Origin: DATBLE01 sp036555585
Lineage (GTDB): Bacteria > Actinomycetota > Thermoleophilia > Gaiellales > Gaiellaceae
Assembly: GCA_036555585.1 (NCBI GenBank)
Contig: DATBLE010000027.1
Span: 1 to 64,000 of the forward strand
DNA: 64,000 bases
Reading direction: 5' to 3'
The position numbers and the translations under genes were made by a program. The notes beneath the pieces are model-generated. The model worked only from the letters and a program-made list of their open reading frames with translations, did not search any database and was not told where the DNA came from. Shown piece by piece: positions 43,886-51,756 of this stretch. Within the stretch, counting starts at the first letter, position 1. Each line of letters begins with the position of its first letter.

Positions 43886-44412
43886 GAGCCTCGCTTCTTG
43901 CCGTCGACCTCGAGGAGTTCGAGCGTACCGGCGTCGCTGTCGGGTCCGCCTTTGCCCGTGGTGCCCGCGCACTCGACCGCCGACAGCTTCACGAGCACCT
44001 GGTCGAGGCCTCCGGCACCGAGGCGGGACTGACCGAGTTGATCGATCTCTATGCCGAGGCGAATGCCCGTATGCACCTGCTGCAGTTCGACTACATGACC
44101 AGGGCGGGAGCCTATGCGGAGTCCAAGGAGCGTTACGACGCCGTCGACGACGTGCTCTTCGACCTACGACGGCACGTCGTGCCGGCGCTTCGGGCTCACC
44201 TGGCGGAGACTCGGCAGCGGGAGGCGGAGCTCGTGATGGAGGCCGAGGGTCGAGGCATCGCGACGGCCGAGATCGGCCCGATCGTTCCTCCGGATCGGGC
44301 GCAGGTGACGTCTCTTCGGCCGGGCGAAGGTCCGCTTCGGCGACGGACGCTGACGCCGCTGTCTCCGCGACCAACGCGGCTTCAGCGGTTGAGACGACTG
44401 CTGCGTCGATGA
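43882..44412 (+). CDS. unknown helical protein, fluoride-riboswitch controlled
   Basis: A 176-aa protein of unknown family. Residues 5-120 are predicted mostly helical (LEEFERTGVAVGSAFARGAR, ELIDLYAEANARMHLLQFDY), followed by VPALRAHLAETRQREAELVM as a long charged helix. The tail from about 135 is Pro/Arg-rich and very basic (LSPRPTRLQRLRRLLRR), suggesting contact with nucleic acid, membrane or an acidic partner such as the 143-aa protein upstream. No catalytic motif is visible. ATG at 43882 overlaps the upstream stop. Confidence 0.68.
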   Translation: MRASLLAVDLEEFERTGVAVGSAFARGARALDRRQLHEHLVEASGTEAGLTELIDLYAEANARMHLLQFDYMTRAGAYAESKERYDAVDDVLFDLRRHVVPALRAHLAETRQREAELVMEAEGRGIATAEIGPIVPPDRAQVTSLRPGEGPLRRRTLTPLSPRPTRLQRLRRLLRR

Positions 44413-44514
44413 GCGGGCTTACCGCAGGGCCGGGCTGGGACGCATTCCCGCGAGCGATCTGCTCGTCATGCCGGCCTGACCGCGAGGTCCCGGCGGCCGA
44501 CCAGGTGGTCGGGG

Positions 44515-44904
44515 TCAGGAGCCGAAAGCCTGCCGGCGCTCGAGGTCGCGGTCGGGGTCGACGAGGTGCCCGTCGCGCTCGACGTAGCCGCCGCTGCCCC
44601 CGATCACGATCACGACCAGGTCGTCGTCGCCGGCGTTCGAGAACTTCCGCGGCGTGGTCGACTCGACGTGCACGAGGCTTCCCGGCCCGAGCTCCCTGGA
44701 CTCGCCGTCGACCTCGAAACGCGCGGTTCCCCGGTGGACGAAGTACAGCTCGTCCTGCGTGTCGTGGTAGTGCAGGAAGCCGTCGAATCCCGGCGCCATC
44801 ACCAGCGCATTGGCGCCGAACGCGGTGACGCCGAGGCCCCGGCGGATCTTGCGGAACCCGTACCCCTCTCCGAGCTCGTCGAGCGAGCTGATCGTGTACC
44901 CCAT
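44515..44904 (-). CDS. cupin-domain protein
   Basis: A 129-aa single cupin. Motif 1 has GFDGFLHYHDTQDELYFVHRG with the expected His-His-Glu set, and motif 2 has GPGSLVHVESTTPRKFSN. ATG at 44904 with AAAGGAGCACG before it. It is divergent from a GNAT acetyltransferase gene. The bound metal and substrate are unknown. The stretch 44413-44514 before it holds nothing I can identify. Confidence 0.8.
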   Translation of the reverse strand: MGYTISSLDELGEGYGFRKIRRGLGVTAFGANALVMAPGFDGFLHYHDTQDELYFVHRGTARFEVDGESRELGPGSLVHVESTTPRKFSNAGDDDLVVIVIGGSGGYVERDGHLVDPDRDLERRQAFGS

Positions 44905-44950
44905 CGTGCTCCTTTCCGGTCCGGCGGTAGTAGGTAGCATCGATCCCGGA

Positions 44951-45367
44951 GTGCCGTACCGCAAGGTGACGATGCGGCCCTTCCGGGCAGAGGACGAAGG
45001 GCAGCTCTTCGCGGTCGCGAAGCTCGCCTTCGCGGACTGCGACGACGAACGGACGCTCGCGACCCTGGAGCGGGATACGGTCTTCGTGGCCGAGCTGGCG
45101 GGGGAGACCGCCGGCTACGTCGCGATCGAGGAATCCACCGCTGCCCTTCGGATCGAACAGCTCTGTGTGCACCCGGCCCACGAGAAGGAAGGCGTCGGCA
45201 CGCAGCTGCTCGAGTGGGCGGAGGGCTACGCGATCTCGAGCGGAGCCGGCCGGCTCCAGGTCGTCGTCGAGGGCGGCAACGACCGCGCCGAGTCCTTCTA
45301 CCGGGGTCGCGGCTTCGTCCAGGCCGGAACGGATCTACTCGAGCTCGTCCTGCCGCAGGCTCAGTAG
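44951..45367 (+). CDS. GNAT-family N-acetyltransferase
   Basis: A 138-aa acetyltransferase. It starts YRKVTMRPFRAEDEGQLF, has the motif A region LRIEQLCVHPAHEKEGVGTQLLEWAE with a variant acetyl-CoA loop (KEGVGT in place of R/QxxGxG/A), and ends ESFYRGRGFVQAGTDLLELVL, as is normal for the fold. GTG start at 44951 by position relative to the fold. Substrate unknown. Confidence 0.8.
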   Translation: MPYRKVTMRPFRAEDEGQLFAVAKLAFADCDDERTLATLERDTVFVAELAGETAGYVAIEESTAALRIEQLCVHPAHEKEGVGTQLLEWAEGYAISSGAGRLQVVVEGGNDRAESFYRGRGFVQAGTDLLELVLPQAQ

Positions 45368-47351
45368 CCTCGCCGCCGTCGTCGTCCTGGCCGCGCTGGC
45401 CCTGCCGGCCGCCGCCGCCGCGCACGCCCGGCTGGTCGGCTCGAAGCCCGCGGACGGTGCGGTGCTCGCCGCCCCGCCGCAGGAGGTCGAGCTCCTCTTC
45501 GACGACCAGGTCCGTTCGGCCGGCGGAGATCGCGTCGTCGACGCGCAGGGGCGGTCGGTCCTCGCCGGCCCTGCGCGGGGGCTGCCCGGCAACGACCGCG
45601 GGCTCGTGCTGCCGCTGCGGCCGGGGCTCGTCCGCGGCGCCTACACCGTCCGCTGGCGGGTCGTCTCGGACGACGGCCATCTGATCACCGGCGTCCTCGC
45701 GTTCGCGGTCGGCGAAGGCTCGCCGCGGCCGGTGCCCACGCTCTCCGCCGGAGGCGGGGTCTCGACCTCCTCTGTCGTCCTCCGCTTGCTCTTCCTCGCC
45801 GGTGTGCTGGTCGCGGGCGGAGCCGCGCTGACCGGGCGCGTGCTGCTCGGGCCCGGCCGGCGCCGGCTGGAGACGGCGCTGGTCGGAGCCGGGCTCGTGC
45901 TCGTGGCCGGCGGCGGCTTCGGGCTGCTGGCGATCGAGCCCGCGGCGGACGCAACCCGCTTCGGGCGGGTGATCGAGACGGCCGCGATCGTCGCGCTCGT
46001 GGGCGCCTCGGCCGCGCTCGCCTCGATCGCGATTCCGCCGCTTGCGGTCGTCGCCTCGGCCCTGGCCGTGCTCGAGCTCGCCGCGCCGACGCTCTCGGGG
46101 CACGCCCTCGACCCGCGGCACCTCCGCGCGCTGGTCGCGCTCGCGGACTTCGTCCACGTCGCCGCCGCCGCCGTCTGGATCGGAGGGCTCGTGCTGCTGG
46201 TCGCGAGCGGCAGCCTGCGCGCCCGCGAGCGCTTTCCGGCGATCGCCGTCGGGGCGCTGGCGGTGCTCGGCGCGGCGTCGATCCCGCGGGCGATCGTGGC
46301 GTTTCCGTCGCTCGCCTCGGTCGTCCACACCTCGTACGGGCAGACGCTCCTGGTGAAGACCGGCCTGCTGTGCGCGGTTCTCCTCGTCGCGTGGATCAAC
46401 CGGCGGCGGATCGCGCGGGCCGGGCTCGGAGCAGAGCTTGCGCTGCTGGGCGTGCTGGTCGTCTCGGTCGCCGTGCTCACCGAGCTGCGTCCACCCGAGC
46501 GGGCGAGCGCCGCGGCGCGCGCGATCCCGGCCCGGCCGGCGCCGCCGCCCGCCGACGCGGTCGTCCTCGCCGGCGAGGACGACGACGTCGCCGTCGGCCT
46601 CGCCGCGTCGCCGCGCGGAGGCGACGTCGCCGTCCGCGTCACCGCGCTGGGCCAGGACGGCAAGGGCATCGACGGCCTGACGGTGGGTATTGCCGAGCAC
46701 GAGGCGGAGCCGTGCGGGCCGGGCTGCTACGCGGCGACCATCCCGCTGCCTCCGCCCCCGCGCTCCGTCCCGGTCTCGCTCTCGGGCCCCGGTGCGAAGC
46801 CGGCGACCGTCCGGTTCGTGCTCCCGCGCCGCTGGCCCGCGCCGGCGGCCGGAGCGCTGGTCGCGCGCTCCGACCGCGTCTTCCGCAACCTGCGCACGCT
46901 CGTCATCCACGAGCGCCTCGCCTCGAACGCCAGGAACGCGATCATGACCACGTACCAGGTCGCCGCGCCGAACCGCCTCGCCTACTCGATCGCGGGCGGG
47001 CCCAGGGCGGTGGTCATCGGCGGCACCCGCTGGGACGAGGTCCCGGGAGGGAGCTGGGAGCGCTCGCAGACGCAGCCGCTCAAGGAGCCCGAGCCGTTCT
47101 GGGGCCCCGACCCGCGGACGAACGCGCACCTGCTCGGATCCGGCAGGGTCGGCGGCCGGCCGGTCCAGATCGCCTCCTTCTACGACCCGCACATCCCGGC
47201 CTGGTTCGTGCTCTCGATCGAGCCGAAGAGCGGCCGGCTGCTCGCGCTCGAGATGACCGCGCAGGCGCACTTCATGCGCCATCGCTACACCGGGTTCGAC
47301 CGGCCGCTGTGGATCGCCCCGCCGATCCTGCCGAACGCAACGCACCCTTAA
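45333..47351 (+). CDS. CopC/CopD-like copper resistance membrane protein
   Basis: About 672 aa. After a signal peptide (RRLSSLAAVVVLAALALPAAAAA) comes the CopC domain: AHARLVGSKPADGAVL with the N-terminal His copper ligand, and VVSDDGHLITGVLAFAVG with the second His. A CopD-like membrane region (about eight helices) follows, including FVHVAAAAVWIGGLVLLV. The C-terminal 240 residues form an exported domain (TTYQVAAPNRLAYSIAGG, SFYDPHIPAWFVLSI). It would handle periplasmic copper. No ATG, GTG or TTG lies in frame between 45168 and the signal peptide, so the start given here (an ATC) is only a placement. Confidence 0.72.
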   Translation: MYSSSSCRRLSSLAAVVVLAALALPAAAAAHARLVGSKPADGAVLAAPPQEVELLFDDQVRSAGGDRVVDAQGRSVLAGPARGLPGNDRGLVLPLRPGLVRGAYTVRWRVVSDDGHLITGVLAFAVGEGSPRPVPTLSAGGGVSTSSVVLRLLFLAGVLVAGGAALTGRVLLGPGRRRLETALVGAGLVLVAGGGFGLLAIEPAADATRFGRVIETAAIVALVGASAALASIAIPPLAVVASALAVLELAAPTLSGHALDPRHLRALVALADFVHVAAAAVWIGGLVLLVASGSLRARERFPAIAVGALAVLGAASIPRAIVAFPSLASVVHTSYGQTLLVKTGLLCAVLLVAWINRRRIARAGLGAELALLGVLVVSVAVLTELRPPERASAAARAIPARPAPPPADAVVLAGEDDDVAVGLAASPRGGDVAVRVTALGQDGKGIDGLTVGIAEHEAEPCGPGCYAATIPLPPPPRSVPVSLSGPGAKPATVRFVLPRRWPAPAAGALVARSDRVFRNLRTLVIHERLASNARNAIMTTYQVAAPNRLAYSIAGGPRAVVIGGTRWDEVPGGSWERSQTQPLKEPEPFWGPDPRTNAHLLGSGRVGGRPVQIASFYDPHIPAWFVLSIEPKSGRLLALEMTAQAHFMRHRYTGFDRPLWIAPPILPNATHP

Positions 47352-47400
47352 CAGAGGCGCTACGAGCGCTCAACACGCCCGGGGCTATAACCGCCTCGGG

Positions 47401-48603
47401 TTGACCCGACGCAGGCGCATCCTCGCAGGGGCCGGGCTCCTCGCAGCCGCGGTGCTCGGTGCCGCCCTGGCGCTCGGGGGCGCCGCCGCGCTCGGCGGGC
47501 TCGGCCGGCGCTCGACGACCGTTCGCGAGATCCAGGCGTCGGTGTCGCCCGCCTCCTCGTCCTCCTCGCGCGGCGCGGCGCTCTCGATCAACGCGATCTA
47601 CCGCCGCGCGGCCCCCGGGGTGGTGCAGGTGACGTCGACCTCGGTCGTGAACGTTCCGCCCGATCCGTTCTTCGGCAACCCGTTCTTCCCCCAGCAGCGG
47701 GAGGAGCAGTCGCTCGGCTCGGGCTTCGTCGTCGACAAGGCCGGCCACGTCGTCACGAACTACCACGTGGTCAGCGGCGCGAAAGCGGTGCGGGTCAGCT
47801 TCTCCAACGGCGCCAGCACGAAGGCGTCGGTCGAGGGCACGGACCCGTCGAGCGACCTCGCCGTGCTGAAGATCGACGCCAGCTCGCGTGCACTCACGCC
47901 TCTGCCGCTGGGCAACTCGGACGCCATGCAGGTCGGAGATCCCGTGGTCGCGATCGGGAATCCCTTCGGGCTCGACCGCACCGTCACCGCCGGCATCGTC
48001 AGCGCGATCCAGCGGGCGATCACCGCCCCGAACGGCTACACGATCGACCACGTGATCCAGACGGATGCGGCGATCAACCACGGCAACTCGGGCGGGCCGC
48101 TCCTGAACGGCCGCGGCCAGGTGATCGGCGTCAACTCGCAGATCGACACCGGCGGCAGCTCGAGCGGCAACGTCGGCGTCGGCTTCGCGGTGCCGTCGAA
48201 CACGGTCAAGACGGTGATCGCCCAGCTGATCCGGCAGGGCCACATCGACCGCGCCTTCCTCGGGATCAGCGCGACGCCGATCACGCACGACCTGGCCCGC
48301 GTCTTCAGGCTCCCGTCCACGCGTGGGCTGCTCGTCCAGAGCGTCCAGCCCGGCAGCGGCGCGGCCAAGGCCGGGCTCGAGGCCGGAACGACGCAGGTCG
48401 TGCTCGCAGGCGAGAGCTACAAGCTCGGCGGCGACATCGTGGTCGAGGCGGGCGGCCGGCCGGTCTCGAGCCTGAGCAAGCTGCGCGACCTCATCGCCGC
48501 CAGGAAGCCCGGCGAAACGATCCGTCTCGTGGTCATCCGGCAGGGAAAGAGGAAGGCGCTCGACGTGAAGCTCGGGCGGCAACCGACCGCTCCGGCGGGG
48601 TAG
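47401..48603 (+). CDS. HtrA/DegP-like serine protease with PDZ domain
   Basis: A 400-aa membrane-anchored protease. Helix at residues 6-32 anchors it. The trypsin-like domain has the triad: His in VVTNYHVVSG, Asp in PSSDLAVLKID and Ser in INHGNSGGPLLN. One PDZ domain follows (RGLLVQSVQPGSGAAKAGLE to KPGETIRLVVIRQGK). TTG start at 47401. It degrades or refolds damaged exported proteins. The transcript ends at a duplicated terminator. Confidence 0.88.
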   Translation: MTRRRRILAGAGLLAAAVLGAALALGGAAALGGLGRRSTTVREIQASVSPASSSSSRGAALSINAIYRRAAPGVVQVTSTSVVNVPPDPFFGNPFFPQQREEQSLGSGFVVDKAGHVVTNYHVVSGAKAVRVSFSNGASTKASVEGTDPSSDLAVLKIDASSRALTPLPLGNSDAMQVGDPVVAIGNPFGLDRTVTAGIVSAIQRAITAPNGYTIDHVIQTDAAINHGNSGGPLLNGRGQVIGVNSQIDTGGSSSGNVGVGFAVPSNTVKTVIAQLIRQGHIDRAFLGISATPITHDLARVFRLPSTRGLLVQSVQPGSGAAKAGLEAGTTQVVLAGESYKLGGDIVVEAGGRPVSSLSKLRDLIAARKPGETIRLVVIRQGKRKALDVKLGRQPTAPAG

Positions 48604-48610
48604 CCGCCCG

Positions 48611-48694
48611 CAAGCCGAAGGCCCCCGATCGCCTGCCCGGGGGCCTTCACAAGCCGAAGGCCCCCGATCGCCTGCCCGGGGGCCTTCGCTTTTT
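48611..48694 (+). terminator. tandemly duplicated rho-independent terminator
   Basis: Two identical 39-bp units. Each has arms GAAGGCCCCCG and CGGGGGCCTTC (48617-48627 with 48638-48648; 48656-48666 with 48677-48687). The second is followed by TTTTT (48690-48694). It ends the HtrA-like gene. Confidence 0.85.
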
Positions 48695-48707
48695 CTAGGG
48701 TGGTCGC

Positions 48708-49070
48708 ATGGCCGCGGAGGAACCGGGTCGCATCGAGCTGGTGCTCGAGGACGTCGACCTCCTCGAGGAGGAGGACCTCTGGACCGACGACGACCAGGCC
48801 GACCACACCGGTTGGTTCTGCGTCGCGACCGACCCGTTCCCGTGCCCGGCCGCAGGCTGCGTCTTCGTCGCCAAGTTCATGACCGCCGCCCACCTGATCC
48901 TGGTCTGGGAGGTGCGCGACGACCCGAACCTGCTCCGTCACGCCGAGCGCGCGAAGCAGGTCGGGCGCAACCCGCGCGTGGTCTCGTACGAGCGCTCGTT
49001 CGGCCCCAGCGCGTCGTACTACGCCTGGGAGGCGGCCGGCCGCCCGGTGCACGCCGTCCGCGGCAAGTGA
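48708..49070 (+). CDS. hypothetical protein with Cys cluster
   Basis: A 120-aa protein. The N-terminus is strongly acidic (LVLEDVDLLEEEDLWTDDD). A Cys/His cluster (WFCVATDPFPCPAAGCVF followed by TAAHLILVW) might bind zinc, and the rest is a mixed alpha/beta segment. ATG at 48708. The stop overlaps the GTG of the glutamate-cysteine ligase-like gene, so it is probably real and co-expressed. Family not recognised. Confidence 0.65.
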   Translation: MAAEEPGRIELVLEDVDLLEEEDLWTDDDQADHTGWFCVATDPFPCPAAGCVFVAKFMTAAHLILVWEVRDDPNLLRHAERAKQVGRNPRVVSYERSFGPSASYYAWEAAGRPVHAVRGK

Positions 49071-50080
49071 TCCAGCACCGCTTCGGGCGGGCCGAGCCCG
49101 GGACGGTGGGCGTGGAGGAGGAGCTCTTCTTCGTCGACGCCGGCACGTTCGCCGCCGCACCGGGGTTCTCCCGGGTGGTCGGCGAGGGAGACGAGCGCAT
49201 CAAGGCCGAGGTGTTCGAGTGCCTGGTCGAGCTCGCAACTCCCGTCGTCGCTGACGCTGCGGCCGCGCTTGCAGAGCTCGGTCGGATGCGGGCAGGGATC
49301 GCCGAGCGGGCGGTCGCCCACGGGTTGCGCATCTATGCGGCCGGAGCGCATCCGCTGGCGTCGGCCGGCGACCAGGAGATCGTTCCGCTGCCGAGGTACG
49401 AGCAGATGGCCTCCGCGCTCGGCGACGCGCTGCGGCGTCAGCTGGTCTGCGGACTGCACGTCCACGTCTCGGTTGCAGACCCGGACGCCGCCCTGCTCGC
49501 GTTCGAGTCGGTCGTGCCGTGGCTGCCGGTGCTGCTCGCGCTCTCGGCCAACTCGCCGTTCGCCGACGGCTCCGACACGGGTCGCCGGTCGGAGCGGGCC
49601 GAGCGACTCCTGCTCATGCCGACCGGCGGGACGCCGCCGGTGCTCGAAAGCTGGGACGACTGGCGGCTCGCGACCGGCCGCGATTCGACGCGACGCCACT
49701 GGGATGCCTGGCCGCGACCCGAGTACGGCACGCTGGAGGTGCGCGTGCTGGACATGCAGACGGACGTCCGCCGGTCGGCCGGCTTCGCCGCGATCGTGCG
49801 CGCGCTCGTCTTGACAGTGTCGGGCACTGTCAAGACGCCCGAGCCGTACGACCGCCCCCTCTACGCCCGCCGCCGGGAGGAAGCCTCGCGGCTGCCGCCC
49901 GGCCCGGCGGAGCTCGAGGCGCTCGCGGCCGCGATCGAGCCGGTCCTCGCGGGGGAGGACCGCGAGCTCGCACGCCTCGTGCTCGAGGGGCGACCGGAGG
50001 CCGAGCGCCAGCTCGAGGTCGCTGCCGCCGAGGGGATCGCGGCCGTTCCGGGGGACGTGGCCGGCCGGACGCTAGGGTAG
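49067..50080 (+). CDS. carboxylate-amine ligase, glutamate-cysteine ligase type 2 (YbdK-like)
   Basis: A 337-aa GCS2-family enzyme: GTVGVEEELFFVD near residue 12 (Mg/ATP Glu residues), AEVFECLVELATPV, CGLHVHVSVAD near 125 and PEYGTLEVRVLDMQTDVR near 225. It joins glutamate or a similar acid to an amine such as cysteine with ATP. A perfect palindrome (49807-49837) lies in frame in the coding region, encoding LVLTVSGTVKTP. GTG start at 49067 overlaps the previous stop. Confidence 0.82.
   Translation: MIQHRFGRAEPGTVGVEEELFFVDAGTFAAAPGFSRVVGEGDERIKAEVFECLVELATPVVADAAAALAELGRMRAGIAERAVAHGLRIYAAGAHPLASAGDQEIVPLPRYEQMASALGDALRRQLVCGLHVHVSVADPDAALLAFESVVPWLPVLLALSANSPFADGSDTGRRSERAERLLLMPTGGTPPVLESWDDWRLATGRDSTRRHWDAWPRPEYGTLEVRVLDMQTDVRRSAGFAAIVRALVLTVSGTVKTPEPYDRPLYARRREEASRLPPGPAELEALAAAIEPVLAGEDRELARLVLEGRPEAERQLEVAAAEGIAAVPGDVAGRTLG
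49807..49837. repeat. in-frame palindrome inside the carboxylate-amine ligase gene
   Basis: Perfect 13-bp arms CGTCTTGACAGTG and CACTGTCAAGACG around TCGGG. It encodes residues at about 247-257 of the protein, between conserved blocks, without breaking the frame. Confidence 0.55.
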
Positions 50081-50084
50081 AGAC

Positions 50085-50303
50085 GTGCCGATCCGGACCG
50101 AGACGATCCAGGTGACCGGCATCCGCTGCGAGCGGTGCGTGATGCGCCTGGGGGCGACCCTGCGCGACCTCGACGGCCTCGAGGCCGCGAACGCCAACCT
50201 GGTCGGCGAGGTGACGCTGTCCTGGGACGACGACCGGACGGACCGCGACGCGATCCTCGCCCGGCTCGCCCGGGGCGGCTTCCGCCAGGCGGTCTCCGAC
50301 TAG
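50085..50303 (+). CDS. heavy-metal-associated (HMA) domain protein
   Basis: A 72-aa ferredoxin-like copper-chaperone fold with the metal motif GIRCERCV (CxxC, residues 12-19). GTG start at 50085, four bases after the ligase stop. It may carry Cu(I) or Zn(II); the CopC/CopD protein and the thiol-forming ligase nearby fit copper handling. Its stop and that of the convergent PRC-barrel-like gene share the palindrome CTAG. Confidence 0.82.
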   Translation: MPIRTETIQVTGIRCERCVMRLGATLRDLDGLEAANANLVGEVTLSWDDDRTDRDAILARLARGGFRQAVSD

Positions 50304-50701
50304 CCTTCGTTCACCCGGCGTCCGTCGATCCGCCGGTCGCCGAGCAGGGCCGGCGAGCTGTGGTGGTGCTCGTCCTGAAAGCCCGGTCGCATGCGTTTGC
50401 GCAACTCCGCACGCCGGTGCTCGGGCGGCTCGATGTAGGACTCGGACAGCCCGAAGTAGCGGCACGCCTCGTCCGGGTCGAAGACGCCGTCCTTGTCGAC
50501 CTTCGGCGCGTCCATCAGCACACGCCTCGGGACGGTCACGAACGCCTTCGCGGCCTCGTCGACCGGGTGGACGAACTCGCGCGGCACCGGATGACGCGCC
50601 TTGCGGACGTGGCCGGACTCCACGATCAGGAACCCGTTCTGGACGTCCACGACCTCGCCGACGGAGCGGTCGTCGCTCGTCACAACCTCGTAGCCTCGCA
50701 T
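50300..50701 (-). CDS. PRC-barrel-like small protein
   Basis: A 133-aa protein whose first 70 residues resemble a PRC-barrel (MRGYEVVTSDDRSVGEVVDV, then GFLIVESG and HPVPREFVHPVDEAAKAFVT). The C-terminus is basic and His-rich (RRAELRKRMRPGFQDEHHH). ATG at 50701 preceded by AGGGGGGCAGG. PRC-barrel proteins often bind RNA or photosynthetic partners; the role here is unknown. Confidence 0.68.
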   Translation of the reverse strand: MRGYEVVTSDDRSVGEVVDVQNGFLIVESGHVRKARHPVPREFVHPVDEAAKAFVTVPRRVLMDAPKVDKDGVFDPDEACRYFGLSESYIEPPEHRRAELRKRMRPGFQDEHHHSSPALLGDRRIDGRRVNEG

Positions 50702-50758
50702 CCTGCCCCCCTTCGCTCGCCTCGCGCGCTCTCTACCCGGGCCGGCGCGATCGCTAAC

Positions 50759-50785
50759 GGGAATAGCCGTCCCCGGGAGCTCGTT
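50759..50785 (+). promoter_or_regulatory. SigR-type promoter in front of the sigma factor gene
   Basis: GGGAAT (50759-50764), an 18-base spacer, then GTT (50783-50785). This matches the SigR/SigH consensus GGAAT-N18-GTT used in Streptomyces and mycobacteria, 35 bases before the sigma factor start. It predicts autoregulation under disulfide stress. Confidence 0.72.
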
Positions 50786-50820
50786 GGCAGCTTTCGGAAA
50801 CACGTTGCTAGGGTGGGCGA

Positions 50821-51405
50821 GTGAGCGAGGTCACGCCCACCGAGCCCCGGCGACTGGCAACCGACGCACGCGACCGCGTGCGGTTCGAGGAGGAAGCGCT
50901 CGAGCTTGCGGACCAGGTGTATCGAGTGGCAAGGAGGCTCGTCGGGAGCCGCGAGGAGGCCGAGGACCTGATGCAGGAGACGTATGCGCGCGCGTTCCGC
51001 AGCTGGCGGTCGTACACGCCGGGGACGAACCTGCGGGCCTGGCTGCTCCGCATCCTCACCAACCTGAACATCGACCGCGGCCGGCGCAAGCAGCGCTCAC
51101 CTGATCTCCAACCGCTCGAGGAAGGCGACTACTTCCTCTACAACCGGCTGGAGGAGTCGTCGCGCGAGCCGCGCTCCGACCAGGACGCGGTCGTCGACCG
51201 CCTCTCGCAGGACGACGTCGTCTCGGCCCTGTCCTCGGTCCCGCACGACTTCCGCGACGTCATCGTCCTCGTCGACATCGGCGACTTCACGTACCACGAC
51301 GCCGCGCAGATCCTCGACATCCCGATCGGCACGGTCATGTCGCGCCTGCACCGTGGTCGTCGTATCCTGAAGACGGCACTCGCAGACCAGGCAGTCGGAG
51401 GCTGA
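50821..51405 (+). CDS. sigR: ECF sigma factor, SigR/SigH-like (group ECF12)
   Basis: A 194-aa sigma-70 factor. Region 2 contains EEAEDLMQETYARAFRSWRSY and NLRAWLLRILTNLNIDRGRRKQR; region 4 contains ALSSVPHDFRDVIVLVDIGDFTYHDAAQILDIPIGTVMSRLHRGRRILK. These are hallmarks of the SigR type. GTG start at 50821. The next gene encodes a zinc anti-sigma factor of RsrA type, 3 bases away, and the promoter matches its own consensus. It directs the thiol-oxidative stress response. Confidence 0.9.
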   Translation: MSEVTPTEPRRLATDARDRVRFEEEALELADQVYRVARRLVGSREEAEDLMQETYARAFRSWRSYTPGTNLRAWLLRILTNLNIDRGRRKQRSPDLQPLEEGDYFLYNRLEESSREPRSDQDAVVDRLSQDDVVSALSSVPHDFRDVIVLVDIGDFTYHDAAQILDIPIGTVMSRLHRGRRILKTALADQAVGG

Positions 51406-51408
51406 ACG

Positions 51409-51642
51409 ATGGAGTTCGACGAACTCTGCGACAAGTGCGAGGAGTGGATGCAGCCGTACCTCGACCGAGAGCTCGACGAGTCCGAGCGCGCCGAGGCCGA
51501 GAAGCACCTGGAAGGCTGCGGGTACTGCCGGAAGCGCTACCGCTTCGAGGAGAGCCTGCGGAGCTTCGTCCGCCAGGTCTGCTCCGAGGAGATGCCGCCC
51601 GAGCTGAAGCAGAAGCTCGCGGCTCTCCGGACGCCGCTCTGA
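51409..51642 (+). CDS. rsrA: zinc-binding anti-sigma factor, RsrA-like
   Basis: A 77-aa protein with the ZAS motif HLEGCGYC (His-x3-Cys-x2-Cys, residues about 33-40) plus upstream Cys residues in LCDKCEEW. Oxidation of these thiols would release the sigma factor. ATG at 51409. Short length and composition match RsrA. Confidence 0.88.
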   Translation: MEFDELCDKCEEWMQPYLDRELDESERAEAEKHLEGCGYCRKRYRFEESLRSFVRQVCSEEMPPELKQKLAALRTPL

Positions 51643-51661
51643 GTCGTCGAGTCGCCTCGCA

Positions 51662-51680
51662 GGCCGGGCAAAGTCCGGCC
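51662..51680 (+). terminator. short hairpin after the sigma/anti-sigma pair
   Basis: GGCCGG-GCAAAGT-CCGGCC, perfect 6-bp stem 20 bases after the rsrA stop. No T run follows, so it is a weak terminator candidate. The rest of 51643-51756 holds nothing else I can identify. Confidence 0.4.
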
Positions 51681-51756
51681 GCTCGCTCACGCTCCGTGCG
51701 GGAACCTGCCAGGGCCAGGAGCATTCTCGACGAGCTTCGTCTCGGCCGAGCTTGCC

